Source of the DNA: Hypomesus transpacificus
Lineage: Eukaryota; Chordata; Actinopteri; Osmeriformes; Osmeridae
Length of the DNA stretch: 64,000 nucleotides
Reading direction: 5' to 3'
NCBI RefSeq assembly: GCF_021917145.1
Contig: NC_061063.1
Span: 564,715 to 628,714, forward strand
Below are positions 1-17,957 of the stretch, one piece after another (position 1 is the stretch's first letter; the number at the start of each line of letters is the position of its first letter). A model generated the notes under the pieces. The model saw only the letters and a program-made list of their open reading frames with translations, did no database searches and had not been told where the DNA came from. The position numbers were made by a program, and so were the translations under genes.

Positions 1-123
1 GCTACCGTCTATCTATCATGTGTGGGAGAGGGGAAAGGAGAGGTTGGAAAGAGAAATAACTGATTAATGACAGTTATTGTGTTATAACAACGATCTGATT
101 AACGGCTTAAGGTTTCATAACTG

Positions 124-487
124 TACATTTACATTTATTCATTTAGCAGACGCTTTTATCCAAAGAGACTTCCAAGAGAGAGCTTTACAAAGTGCATAGG
201 TCATTGATAATAACAACAAGATAGTCCCATTGCGGGTAGCCAAAACAAGAAGCACACATTGTGAACAACCAACATATAAGCGCCAAAGGGAAGAACCTAC
301 GAGCATGAGAGCATGTAGTTAAGCAAGTTACAATTAAACAACATGAATCTCTAAGTGCAATTGTACCTGTAGAAAAAGCAAGCAACAGTAAAAATAAAAA
401 TAAGATTAACTAAAATAGAATATTTCGCAGCGAATACAACAGTTTAAATCAGTTACCACTAACCAACAAGGGCAACAAAGTCTCTAA
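124..487 (-). repeat. Dispersed fish retroposon (SINE-like), copy 1
   Basis: A roughly 360-bp element that recurs at 3261-3602 in the opposite orientation and, shorter, at 17281-17504. Its 3' end, read on the minus strand, carries the teleost tail GATAAAAGCGTCTGCTAAATG followed by short ATGTAA repeats. That tail is typical of V-SINE/HE1-type retroposons (established knowledge); the family assignment is inference. The 5' part contains GTTGGTTAGTGGTAACTGATT, also present in copy 2. The short ORF across it is not a gene. Confidence 0.7.
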
Positions 488-862
488 GCAAGAGTCATTG
501 TGATCCATGAGGAAACAAGCATTGGGTTCAGCAAACCATTCCTAAGTATCGTTGTACTGTAGTTACAGCTTTCTCAATCGTTTTGGTTCAGTTCTTAAAT
601 TCACATTATTTCGTACTTTTTTCAAAACAAGTTCAAATATCTAAACAATGAGTTTTGATTTTAGCATATTGCATGTTTTGTGAAAGAGTAATTACAACCG
701 TGTATAATTTGCATTGTGGCCTGCTGATTAAAACGGATGAGTCGATTCTTAGTGAAATTCTCCTACTCTTCACAACTTCTTGGTCATTCAACATGAGAGC
801 CATCACATGGAAAATTATCCATTCAAATATCGAAATCTGTAAGACATGCATGTATAGTCTAT

Positions 863-1245
863 CAGGGGCGTTTCTACACGGGGGCCCACAGGGGCCAGTG
901 CCCCTGTAAAAATGTCCCTGGCCCCACCTGTGGCCCCCCTGAGCTGACTGAAAAAAACATGTTTTTCTTCTTCTGGTAGTCATCATGAACCGAGGAAGGG
1001 ACATTGCAGCCTTTTTTGCCCCACTAAATAAAAAAGTTAGAGAAACATATCAAGGTATTGAGAGAGTTGAGGAGCTGGAAGAGGGAGAGCCAGCATTTTG
1101 TATAATTTTTATGTAAAGCAAAATTAAAGTATTTATGTTTAAATATCCTTTGTGTCTGTTTTTTAATGTGCCCGTCTGATTAAACACTGCCCCCCCCCCC
1201 CCCCCCCTTGGCCCCCCCAGTAAAATTAGTCTAGAGCCGCCACTG
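863..1245. mobile_element. hAT-like non-autonomous element
   Basis: The ends read CAGGGGCGTTTCTACAC on the left and, reverse complemented, CAGTGGCGGCTCTAGAC on the right, an imperfect terminal inverted repeat of hAT style. Flanking 8-mers tagtctat and aagtccat agree at six of eight positions, as a decayed 8-bp target duplication would. Inside at about 984 is a short plus-strand coding remnant starting MNRGRDIAAFFAP, which resembles the N-terminus of hAT/ZMYM-type transposases (inference). A poly-C run lies near 1191-1207. Confidence 0.5.
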
Positions 1246-1615
1246 AAGTCCATTAATTAAACAGGGATCCACTTGATCTCCATCATAACAAGTATAACAG
1301 TGTTCTGTCTTTGTGAGTCCTTCTCAAATTGCTTTTGCCTTGATAAACACCACAAGCACTCAACACGGCAAACAAAATTACATTTGGTCTCAATGGATAC
1401 AAATCATTTATATAGCTGCGAGTCTCTTCTGACCACGTTAAACCTCTTTGCACAATTGTTTATCCAGAAATCCCTCTTCATTCATGCATAACAGGTATAG
1501 CCTACACCCTGCAATGCGCCTTGTAAGGAGATGTTTTCCTCACTGCGTTGACGCATCCAGTGTAGCTGCTGATAGCATGTGGTTGGAATGACAAGAAGGA
1601 ACAGAGCCATCAACC

Positions 1616-1728
1616 AAAACATACATCTAACATACATCCAACATAAAAACATACATCCAACATAAAAACATACATCCAACATAAAAACATACATCCAACA
1701 TAAAAACATACATCAAACATAAAAACAT
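1616..1728. repeat. 19-bp tandem repeat
   Basis: About six copies of a 19-bp unit, acatacatccaacataaaa, with few changes. It creates the repeated Met-Phe-Leu-Cys-Trp ORF seen on the minus strand, which is not a gene. Confidence 0.85.
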
Positions 1729-3260
1729 ACAACTTTGTGTGTTTTGGATTTGAATTAGTTACATTGAATTTTTTATTATATTGGGAAACCACAAAGACTG
1801 TGGCTCGAGATACTGCAAAGACTGCAGCCTGTGTTCAGAAGTATTTTTTAAACTTTGATTACTTATAATATTGTTTTTATGGATTTCATTCAAAGCACTT
1901 TGAGCTGCAAATCTTGTATGTATATAAATCAATTCCATAAAGTCCATACATAAAATGAAGTTTTCAAATAATGAATCAATACACAACAGCCCAACAAATA
2001 CTACCAACCAATCACAGCAATACACCCTGACATAGTTCCCCCTCTTTTATCTGCCTGAGCCATTTATTGATACAATAAGATCAGCTTATCCCCTAAAAGA
2101 ATGTTACACATTAGACTGTCATTTCCCAAAATGACTGTTTTTTTACAACAGCAGTATTACTGCTAATCAATAGCGGGAATATCCAGAAACAAAAGGCTTT
2201 GGATATATACAGTTTACACCTTATTTATTTACACACAAAGAAATACAAACAACTGTAAAGAACAATGAGCTACTAGCAATGTACAAAAGCAGTTGCACCG
2301 TGAACAGGCAGTCACATGTCTGTCTCAACTTACTAATACTGGCTGCTGGCTGTTTCCATAACAACTTCCTGTCTCTTTTTCCAGATTTTATTTGAAGCAA
2401 TTGATCTGTATCTCATTGTTACAGCAATAACAGTTATTAAACTGTTCTTTGAAGCTGTGGATCAGCTTGTTATTATTGATAATATTTGTTGAGCAGTTGT
2501 TTGAAGGTGCTGATGAGCTTGTCAGCTCAATCGCTTTGTCCGTGTTTCGGTTTGCACATCCATTGTTTCATATTTCATACACATTAAGCCGTAGAGTAAA
2601 CAGAAAATCTGTCATAAAACGACAGATTGGTTTAAATAAAAATCCACAATGAAAAAACCTGAGGTAGTCCATGTAATTTCATGTCTTGAACATTAAAGTA
2701 CCTCAGCAATGAAAAAAACAATTTCATTATAGTAGACAATATAGGCACAGAACTGTTCAAGAGGATAAACTATTTCAATAGCTGTATGTACTTATTGGTC
2801 ATTGCGTAAGGATTGATGGAAAAACCATGATGGTTTGATGAAGGTTGTTGACTTTGTGTTAGGTTTGTGTTTTGTGACCCTGGGTTTCAGTTCGGGTCTG
2901 CATGTGTTGTGGAAACCATTGTTCCTCTCCTCTAGAACAGTATAAATATCAGTTGAGGTTCTAAAAAAAAAAGAAAAGCTTATTAGACAAGCAGCTGACG
3001 TGAGAGTTCCCCCAGCGATACCAATAAAGTTTCTCTGAGCCCAGTTAACGGAATTCATAGTGAATAGATCCAGCAATAATAACAGACAGCCAACAGGTGT
3101 TCGGTATTCAATCAGGGGAATATAACATAATGGAGCAGGCAGCCATGGTATGATGGGAAGGAGGAGCACATCAGGTCCACTAGAAACTAGGCCTGACAAA
3201 CTGGTCAACTGTTCTGACAACTGTTCTATACGGGACTGTCACTAACACATATTACATCAG
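1729..3260. other. Intergenic, no gene seen
   Basis: AT-rich single-copy-looking DNA. The longest ORF (2792-3220, minus, 142 codons) has no recognisable domain and no intact splice context, so it is not called. Confidence 0.5.
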
Positions 3261-3602
3261 AAACACATAACAAATAGACTGTTGCTCTTGTTGGTTAGTG
3301 GTAGCTGATTTAAACTGTTGTATTATATTTAATCCTATTTTTATTGCTTTCCTACAGGTACACTAGCACTTAGAGATTCATGTTGTGTAATTGTAAGTTG
3401 CTTAACTACATGCTCTTATGGTTTCTTCCCTTTAGCACTTATTTTTTGGTTGTTCACAAAGTGTACTTCTGTTTTTGGCTACCTGCAATGCTTTGGGGCT
3501 ATCTTGTTGTTATTATCAGTGACCTATGCACTTTGTAAAGCTCTCTCTTGGAAGTCGCTTGGATAAAAGCGTCTGCTAAATGAATAAATGTAAATGTAAA
3601 TT
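3261..3602 (+). repeat. Dispersed fish retroposon (SINE-like), copy 2
   Basis: Reverse-orientation copy of the element at 124-487. It begins near CAAATAGACTGTTGCTC and ends with GGATAAAAGCGTCTGCTAAA plus ATGTAAATGTAAA. Confidence 0.7.
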
Positions 3603-4049
3603 TAAGATGGAATACATGAACAGATACAGTATGAGGCAATAGCAAATCAACTAATGATTAACATAAGAACATCAAATCTTTGATTTCTCTTCACATATTC
3701 ATTGTGATGAAGTGAATTCTGTTTGGAACAATGTGCTTAAGCAGTCGTTAAATGGTACAGGAGAGAGATAGTGTCCTGGTGTTTCAAACAGGGTCCAAGC
3801 TTCACAGAATCCTCTCCAACTACAGAAGACACCTGCTGGAATCAACACTCAGAATGAACTAGTTTCAAGTCAGAAAGAATCATTCAGTGTTCCAAGCAAA
3901 ACCTCTTGCAGAGCTGAAACAATGTAGTAGAACATTCTGTCTGTATTATTTTGGTCCAAATTTAGTCATTTACTTAGACATGAACATTGTCATTAAGTTT
4001 GATGATGTTAGCAGACGATTTCATCCAAAGCAACATCCACATAGTGCAA

Positions 4050-4200
4050 CAGTCTGTGTTTACCAGACACAGGGCTGAGGAACAGTCTGTATACCAGACA
4101 CAGTGCAGAGGAACAGTATGTATACCAGACAACAGTGCAGAGGAACAGTATGTATACCAGACAACAGTGCAGAGCAACAGTCTGTGTTTACCAGGCACAG
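4050..4200. repeat. Short tandem repeat, about 31 bp
   Basis: Four to five imperfect copies of a unit containing gaggaacagt and gtataccagacaacagtg. The small ORFs on both strands follow the repeat and are not genes. Confidence 0.7.
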
Positions 4201-4654
4201 CAACATTTTGGGTACTACGCATGAGATTAGTTGTTGTTGTGTATTCCTGCCTTCTGAGCCCCGGGACATTAAAAGGAAACTGACAGTTAAGACATAATGG
4301 CTGGCACCTTTATCCTCACAGCTGTGGCCCTGAGACAATACATAGCATTACGCTATCACACAAACTTAATTAGCTCTATTCAATGTAATTTCCTGTAGGA
4401 TACATTGTGTGGGTTTTACAGTGTGTGCATATGTGTGTGTGAGAGTGCAAACCAGTGTAAGCGAGAACTTGTGTGTGTGGGTGGGTGAGCAGCTTTCTTG
4501 CTGAGGTTTGGACAATCTTTCCATCAGTGTTACAAAGCAGGTTTGTTTAATGAAGCGTTTGAGTTAATCTGGTGCTCAGACAAAGGTCCAGACACACAGC
4601 TGATGCTGGAACAGTGTACAGTGCCTTGGTGAGAACCACCAGGGACACGCTTCC

Positions 4655-5585
4655 CTCCCTCACACTACCTGCTACAGCCCCCTCCCTCACACTACACCCC
4701 CCTCCCTCACACTACCTGCTACACCCCCCTCCCTCACACTACACCCCCTCCCTCACACTACCTGCTACACCCCCCTCCCTCACACTACACCCCCCTCCCT
4801 CACACTACCTGCTACACCCCCCTCCCTCACACTACACCCCCCTCCCTCACACTACCTGCTACACCCCCCTCCCTCACACTACACCCCCCTCCCTCACACT
4901 ACACCTCCCTCCCTCACACTACCTGCTACACCCCCCTCCCTCACACTACACCCCCCTCCCTCACACTACAGCCCCCTTCCTCACACTACCTGCTACACCC
5001 CCCTCCCTCACACTACACCCCCCTCCCTTACACTACACCTCCTTCCTTCACACTACCTGCTCCACCCCCCTCCCTCACACTACACCTCCCTCCTTCACAC
5101 TACCTGCTACACCCCCCTCCCTCACACTACACCTCCCTCCCTAACACTACCTGCTACAGCCCCCTCCTTCACACTACCTGCTACATCCCCCTCCCTCACA
5201 CTACACCTCCCTCCCTTACACTACACCCCCCTTCCTCACACTACACCTCCCTCCCTCCCTCCCTCACACTACCTGATACACCCCCCTCCCTCACACTACA
5301 CCTCCCTCCCTCACACTACCTGCTACGACCCCCTCCCTCACACTACACCTCCCTCCCTCACACTACCTGCTACACCCCCCTCCATCACACTACACCTCCC
5401 TCCCTCACACTACCTGCTACACCCCCCTCCCTCACACTACACCTCCCTCCCTCACACTACCTGCTACACCCCCCTCCGTCACACTACACCACCCTCCTTC
5501 ACACTACCTGCTACAGCCCCCTCCCTCACACTACACCTCCCTTCCTCACACTACCTGCTACACCACCCTCCGTCACACTACCTGG
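4655..5585. repeat. C-rich minisatellite
   Basis: About 0.9 kb of ccctccctcacactacacc and cctgctacacccc modules arranged as alternating units of about 40 bp. The 190-codon plus-strand ORF at 4572-5144 is a product of the repeat and is rejected as a gene. Confidence 0.9.
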
Positions 5586-5754
5586 TCATACATGTTTGTA
5601 ATTTAGGAAGGAATGAATAATCAATGGCAGGAAAGGTAGGGGACGAAGGATCCCAGAAGGGAAGGAAGTAAAGCAACAAGGACCAAGAGAAGGAAAGAAG
5701 GAATGAAGGAAGAAAGGAAGACAAAGTTAGGCAGGAAGGACGATTACATACTCA

Positions 5755-5968
5755 GGGCCTCATTTACTAACAGGCGCCCATTTCAGGCGTAAAATAGTGA
5801 TTTCTCCCGTCTTTTATTGGCGCGCTAAAGGCGGAGTAGGGCGCTGATTGCCCGACGAGGATCTGGTTTGATAAATACCACGCAAAATGTGGAAATACAC
5901 CCTGCGCTATTTGCGGTTGGGCAAAGGCGCAGATTAAGCTGCCGTCGCAATGTTAGTGAATGAGGCCC
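5755..5968. mobile_element. PIF/Harbinger-like MITE, 214 bp
   Basis: The terminal inverted repeat is GGGCCTCATT on the left and AATGAGGCCC on the right, with further partial matching inwards. It is flanked on both sides by TCA (5752-5754 and 5969-5971), a 3-bp target duplication as expected for PIF/Harbinger (TNA class). It has no coding capacity. The GC-rich interior differs from the flanks. Confidence 0.75.
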
Positions 5969-6019
5969 TCAGTCTCTTTAGCAGCATGTGAATGAGTGTC
6001 TCGTCTGTACGAACATCCC

Positions 6020-6535
6020 AGCTTGTGTAAGTATGTGAGGTAGTTAGGGTAATGTGGTTGTGTAAGTATGTGAGGTAGTTAGGGTAATGTGGTTGTGTAA
6101 GTATGTGAGGTAGTTAGGGTAATGTGGTTGTGTAAGTATGTGAGGTAGTTAAGGTAATGTGGTTGTGTAAGTATGTGAGGTAGTTAGGGTAATGTGGTTG
6201 TGTAAGTATGTGAGGTAGTAAGGGTAATGTGGTTGTGTAAGTATGTGAGGTAGTTAGGGTAATGTGGTTGTGTAAGTATGGGAGGTAGTTAGGGTAATGT
6301 GGTTGTGTAAGTATGTGAGGTAGTTAGGGGTAATGTGGTTGTGTAAGTATGTGAGGTAGTTAGGGTAATGTGGTTGTGTAAGTATGTGAGGTAGTTAGGG
6401 TAATGTGGTTGGGTAAGTATGTGAGGTAGTTAGGGTAATGTGGTTGTGTAAGTATGTGAGGTAGTTTGGGTAATGTGGTTGTGTAAGTATGTGAGGTAGT
6501 TAGGGTAATGTGGTTGTGTAAGTATGTGAATAGCT
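6020..6535. repeat. Minisatellite, about 34-bp unit
   Basis: About 15 highly uniform copies of a unit read as tgtgtaagtatgtgaggtag then ttagggtaatgtggt. Single-base variants and one 1-bp insertion near 6328 mark individual copies, and the last copy decays at 6527. Confidence 0.9.
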
Positions 6536-7334
6536 AAGGGATGTGGCTGGTGGTTTCTTCTCATAAGTGTCTTCTTAGATGTTGGGCCGAGAGGTTATCT
6601 AAGTTGCTGTGAATTGATTTCCTGTTCTCAGTCATGATACACGAACCCTCCTGGGCATAGTACAGGGAGGGGCCATTGTGTAACTTTGTTCAGTGTCCAA
6701 CCCAACACACACCACACACTCTGACCACAAACACACCCGCCAACGCACATATACGCTCCCACTCAAACACACCCTCTCCCAACACACCCCTTTCATAGAC
6801 ACACACACACAAACAACGGGCTAACTAACACACGCACGCTCGCGCGCAAACCGAAACGACCTGCCTTGTGGTCACATGATGATGCCCCTGCCCTGAGGAG
6901 AGATGATTTCAGCCAACTGGCGTGTCACTTCCTCCTGAGGGCAGGAGCCAATGATTGAGGCACGGTGATGAAGCATCTTTATTCAGCTGTGAGTAGATCA
7001 TCCCAGACATTGTGTGTTCCTTCGGACCGTCACACACCCTCCCCACCACACTGCTGCCTGTGTGAGCCGCGAGAAGAGCCTTGTGGCATGACTAACCAGT
7101 ACTGAGAAGAAATGACTGTGAGTAATGAGGCTGGGATGAGAGAGAACACAGTCAATCTTCTTGATAAGAACACAGGAAATCGAGACGCTGCCAAACCATA
7201 ACTCACATTCAGAGATTCAGAAAGAAAACAAGAATGGAGGAAAGGAGGAAAGGAGAGAGAGGGAAGGAGAAAAGGAAGGAGGGAGGAGAGAAGCGCTATG
7301 TTACAATCTACAGGTCTACACACTTCCAGACCTT

Positions 7335-7515
7335 TAGCCCTCTAGACCTCCAGACCCCCGGTCCTCCAGACCCCCGGTCCTCCAGACCCCGGTCCTCCAG
7401 ACCCCCAGTCCTCCAGACCCCCAAACTTTCAGTCCTCCAGACCTCCAGTCCTCCAGACCTCCAAACCTCCAGTCCTTCAGACCTCCAGTCCTCCAAATCT
7501 CCACTCCCCAAATCT
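7335..7515. repeat. CCTCCAGACC tandem repeat
   Basis: Short imperfect repeats of cctccagacccccggt and cctccagacctccagt. They generate proline-rich or tryptophan-rich shadow ORFs on the two strands, which are not genes. Confidence 0.8.
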
Positions 7516-7979
7516 TACAGAACATCAAACTTCGTGACCTCCAGCCCTACAAGCCTCCAGGACAGCCCTTCATGCCCCTGCTCAGATCCAGATGAAGAGG
7601 ACGTAATGATGGGGTCACCTCCTTTGTAGTGTTGCTCCAGCTGTGATTCCCAGTGCCTGCTTCTGTTTAGCTTCACGCTGTGTTTATGTGATCTGTCCAT
7701 TGTGTTAGGTGCGTGTTTATGTACTCTGTAGGTTAGGTTAAATCCCTTCCTGTGCAGTAGCTACAGTAGCTGATCTCCATCCTGTGAATTGAATGGCAAA
7801 ACAGCTCGTCAGCAGAACAGCCAGTCAACTATTGGCTGCCAAATCGAACTGGGGCAGACAGTTCCATTCTTACCGACTGGCGCAATCTTGCTGACTATTC
7901 CAGTCTTGCTGACTGTTGAAGACTTGCAGACTGTTGACAGTGGAGGTAATACATACGAGACTAGAGCACAGCCCTGCTC

Positions 7980-8091
7980 AGAGAGAACAGACAGACAGAC
8001 AAGCAAACAGACAGGCAGACAGACAGACAGACAGGCAGGCAGGCAGGGAGGCAGAGACAGACAAGCAGACATACATACATACATACATACA

Positions 8092-8145
<54 letters not shown>

Positions 8146-8147
8146 CT

Positions 8148-8207
<60 letters not shown>

Positions 8208-8305
8208 AGCAGACAGACAGACAGGCAGGGAGGCAGGGAGGCAGGGAGGCAGGGAGGCAGAGACAGACAAGCAGACAGACAGACAAGCAGGCATGCAGGC
8301 AGGCA

Positions 8306-8351
<46 letters not shown>

Positions 8352-8357
8352 CCAGCT

Positions 8358-8431
<74 letters not shown>

Positions 8432-8463
8432 CAGATAGACAGACAAGCAGACAGACAGACAGG
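7980..8463. repeat. GACA/GGCA/CATA microsatellite cluster
   Basis: A compound tetranucleotide array of (GACA)n, (GGCA)n and a short (CATA)n. Because four and three share no factor, it is open in several frames and yields false ORFs of up to 343 codons on either strand. Confidence 0.95.
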
Positions 8464-8489
8464 CTGGTAGGCCTCCCTCTCCTCTTTCT

Positions 8490-8957
8490 TAGCCTGGTCC
8501 TAACCAGACTCTCGTACATTTCATTTGTACTATTGGATCTGCCTAGAGCCACTCAGATCTGCCAAAACCAATTACTAGTGTTCGTCTTAGTCAATTCCTT
8601 CACTACTGTAACAGAGCTAGCTGCCGTAGCTGGAAAATCCAACTGTTCCCGAACCCCGTGGGGAGTAGGGCCACAACATCATGGCCACCAACAAAACTCA
8701 GCAAAGCTTGTTCTTGCTCCGGCTTTAGTTTATGGATATTTGGCAGTGTTGCCACAACGGACCGAATGGCTTTGCTCGCATCTTTCTCCGCCGCCATTAC
8801 CAAACTACAACACAAACTAGCGCACGACATCAACGTCATCGTTGTCAGCCACTCCCTTTGTTCTGGAGACATCTGACTTACGTACATCATGGCCAGACCT
8901 AGTACAGAAGCAAAATCTAAATTGAGCGGAAGTACGTAGGAGGGCAGAGCCAGGCTA
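8490..8957 (-). mobile_element. Non-autonomous DNA transposon with RecQ-like helicase fragment, copy A
   Basis: A 468-bp element flanked by a perfect 9-bp duplication, CCTCTTTCT, at 8481-8489 and 8958-8966. Both ends read inwards as TAGCCTGG. On the minus strand it encodes an N-terminal stretch starting MAAEKDASKAIRS and reaching a helicase motif I, LLPTGFGNS, in which the P-loop lysine of TGFGKS is replaced by Asn. Similarity to RecQ-type helicases is from family knowledge. A second copy lies at 52076-52642 in the other orientation. A 9-bp duplication is typical of Mutator-like elements, so that class is possible but not shown. Confidence 0.75.
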
Positions 8958-9759
8958 CCTCTTTCTACCTCTCCTCTCTCCTCTACCTCTCCTTTCTCTG
9001 CACCCTCTCTCCTCTCTCTGCCTCTTTCACCATCATTTTCTCTCTCTCTAGCGAGGTCAATGTGTGCTTTCCCGTAGATGGATAGAAAATAGAAATTCCT
9101 GGTCTGATTAAAGTCTTCTACTTCCTGGAGAAAAAAGAAGCTACGAGGAGAAGACATCATCGTCTCTCTCTCTCTATCCAGTTCTCATCGTATCATTTAA
9201 CCTCTCATTGCCTTTCTCCCTGTTCCTCCATCTCCTTTTCTCCTTGAGCCCATGGTGGACAGGGAGGAACAACCGTTAATAGAATATCCCGGTGACCTCA
9301 GGCGACTAGAAAGGCCACACGTTCATGTGTGTTAAAGGGCAACTAGAAAAGCACGTCTTGAATGAAACGCTTGTGACTGTATTCTCTCATGTCTTTTCAC
9401 ATGTTATACAGACAGACAGAGGAGGGCATCCCGACTTGGCTGTGGGACACGCCTCGCAACTCAAGAAGATCCCGAATCGTCCAATACAGAGCCTCTCCTG
9501 GAGGAAGCTGCCATTTGCAAAGGGAGGATTGTTGATTGGTTTCCTGACACATTCAAAGAAGAGGAAGGGACAGGAGGAGGACAGATGAGGGGAGGAGAGG
9601 AAGGCAAGATTGAGGATGACTAGTTGATGTGTGGCCTTGGGAGTCTGTTTAGTCAATACAGGTTGGGAGAAAAAAACGAATGATCCTTTGGAATTATACA
9701 TGGAACATAAGATGTTTTATTGTAACACGTGCACACCTGGAGAAAAATGGAGAAAACAT

Positions 9760-9925
9760 AAATAGTTCAAGTTCAATTCTTTTAATGTCAGATGCACAGA
9801 ACAACACAGGGTCAGACTGGGCACTGAAATTCTTAGGACAAGACAACACAAAGCAACATGGCATAACATAAAACAAGTACACAGAACATAAATGCAGCAA
9901 CAATGAGAATAAAGTATTTGATAAT
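9760..9925. repeat. Probable degenerate retroelement 3' fragment
   Basis: A-rich sequence with the run cagatgcacagaacaacaca and many acaag/acaaca motifs. This resembles common fish LINE tails but shows no coding sequence. Low confidence. Confidence 0.25.
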
Positions 9926-10084
9926 TGGAGTAGCCTTGAGTAGAATCAAATAGAACAGTAGAGCAGAGAAAAGTCGAAGATACCAAATAAGAACAGAGTA
10001 CAGCAGAGCATTCGATTCCCATTGGGAAGGGATTTTCTATCACCAAACTAGCAATTTAGCACGATTACTAAAGGACAAGGTGTA

Positions 10085-12000
10085 ATGGCGGCTGGAAATG
10101 GTGCCTGTCTAGATTTGATCAAACTCGTTTTTCTATTAGTGATGGTGGTGTTTACATTAGATTATGTCAGTAATGTTCCGACCATAACTTGTGATCAATT
10201 TAATAACAGTACCAATTTATTTCCTTCAGAGCAAAATCTGTACACAATTTTTGCACCCCAGTGTACATATTGTTAGGTTATTCAATTGTCAGATGTTAGG
10301 TGAATTAAGCAGTGTCATTCCAAAGTCTTACTTTTTAAATTGTCTCGTAGATTGCAGGTTAGGACAGTATTTAGTATAGGTTTAGATATCTGTTTATTGG
10401 TATTCCAATGTACCTGTCCTTACATATGGCAACAAAGTAGAAAAACCCAGCTATGCAGTAACTCACCACAACAAGTCGTTATTTGCCTTTGACAAACAGA
10501 ATATTTTTCTTAGACGTCGATAACAGTACTTTGATTCTAAGAAAAAGGAGACAGGGAGAGAGAAATGCAACAGTGACCACGTTGTCCTCAAGGGAGACAA
10601 GATATTTCCACATCTTATCTGTAATCCAATTCAACATCCCAGGAACATCTTCAGAGCCTCTGCTCTGAGTGTGAGACCGTTCCGGTGGTGAACAGCGTGA
10701 GCGGGTGACTCACGGCCAAGCCAGTGCTCTCAAAACAACATTAACAAAACAACAACATTAACCCCCCCAGTAGACACAGAGTTCTTTAATTTGATGAACC
10801 AGCGCTTATTTTACTATCACTGTGGTTCCATCCAGCAGGGTGGGGAGGTACAGGAACTGCTCATCAGCCGATGAACTTGTTTGTTTCCAACTTCTCTCCT
10901 CCCCCTTCAGTTCCCTTCTCCTCGTCCGCCCAGGCCTCTCTCTCTCTCTAGAAGTGTTTATGGTAATGGATGATTCAGGTGAGCCCTAGGGGATATTGAT
11001 TGACAATGTGTGCTTTCAGTCCACCGCTGAGCGCTAAGACACAGTCAGATGAAAGCGGCATTGATTTCGCTTTCAGGGAGGCGCGGAGGAGACAGACTGG
11101 GAGCGTGTGTGCCGAGCGTGTGATGCGTGTTTAGCAGCGAATCCCTTACAGAACCTTGAAAGGTGTGCGGAGGAGCCCTCGGAGGGGTCTCCATCTCACA
11201 GCAGGTGTCAATTCTGCAACAGGTCCACGCACGCAAGCCCTTCCATGCATGTGGACTCTCTCGACACACACCAGTATACCGTCTGCGCACACACACACGT
11301 CAACGATATTGTCTTTCTACACACATCCACTCCAGTCTACCATTATCTCTCTACACACCCACACAACCAGCAGAGCCACTCCACAGAGTGGCATTGAAAA
11401 GAGGGCCTGTCAGAGAGGATAATAGACTTGTCTGAATCAACGCTGTCGCCCAGGATCACTGAGCAGGATCACCGGCAGTAAACACCATTCAGCTGTGATC
11501 TGTGGGGGGGGGGGGGGGGGGGGGGGGGACCTTGCTCTCACACACACACACCTAACAGTTCTGGATGTACACTCAAGTGAGCACTAAACATGTCAACACT
11601 GCAGGTATGAAGGTGGGTCTACGTCAAAATGAGGCGCTGTCCAAACACATTTACACAACTTTTAAGTTATTTATTCATGTCCACGATTTTCCCAGACAGG
11701 AAATCTCTTCTTTTTTTTTTTTATTCCTGGTTTTCCCTCATTAACCAGGGTTACAGTCCCAGCTGGAACAAAGCCTTTGTCTTGAATCCAGCACAGTCAA
11801 ACAACAAGAAATAAACAAACAAAACACAAGTTGTTATGTCAATGTTGATGCCACTGCCAGGTTAGCAGACGGTTACTTCCCAGACATCCACACACTCGCT
11901 CCCCTCGCCCACAAACATGCACACACACCATAACCCTACACACACACACACACACACAGAAGACTGGAGGGAATCTGCAGTCCAGAGGTCATTCTACAGC
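10085..12000. other. Intergenic, low-complexity tracts
   Basis: No gene is supported. The region holds a run of about 25 G at 11503-11528, CA-rich stretches near 11280-11360 and 11940-11960, and a T-run near 11708-11722 whose complement contains an AATAAA, a possible RNMT polyadenylation signal. Confidence 0.4.
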
Positions 12001-12021
12001 GCCGGATGCTGTGGTGAAACA

Positions 12022-17957
<5,936 letters not shown>

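Noticed and set aside
2792..3220. 142-codon minus-strand ORF
   Set aside because: No recognisable domain, and its frame ends in AT-rich non-coding sequence.
4572..5144. 190-codon Pro/Thr/His-rich ORF
   Set aside because: Product of the C-rich minisatellite; no start context, domain or splice logic.
6020..6535. 34-bp array considered as telomere-like because of TTAGGG
   Set aside because: TTAGGG occurs once per 34-bp unit by chance; there are no consecutive telomeric hexamers.
7789..8820. 343-codon plus-strand ORF and 247-codon minus-strand ORF
   Set aside because: Both are produced by GACA/GGCA microsatellites and run on into the transposon at 8490.
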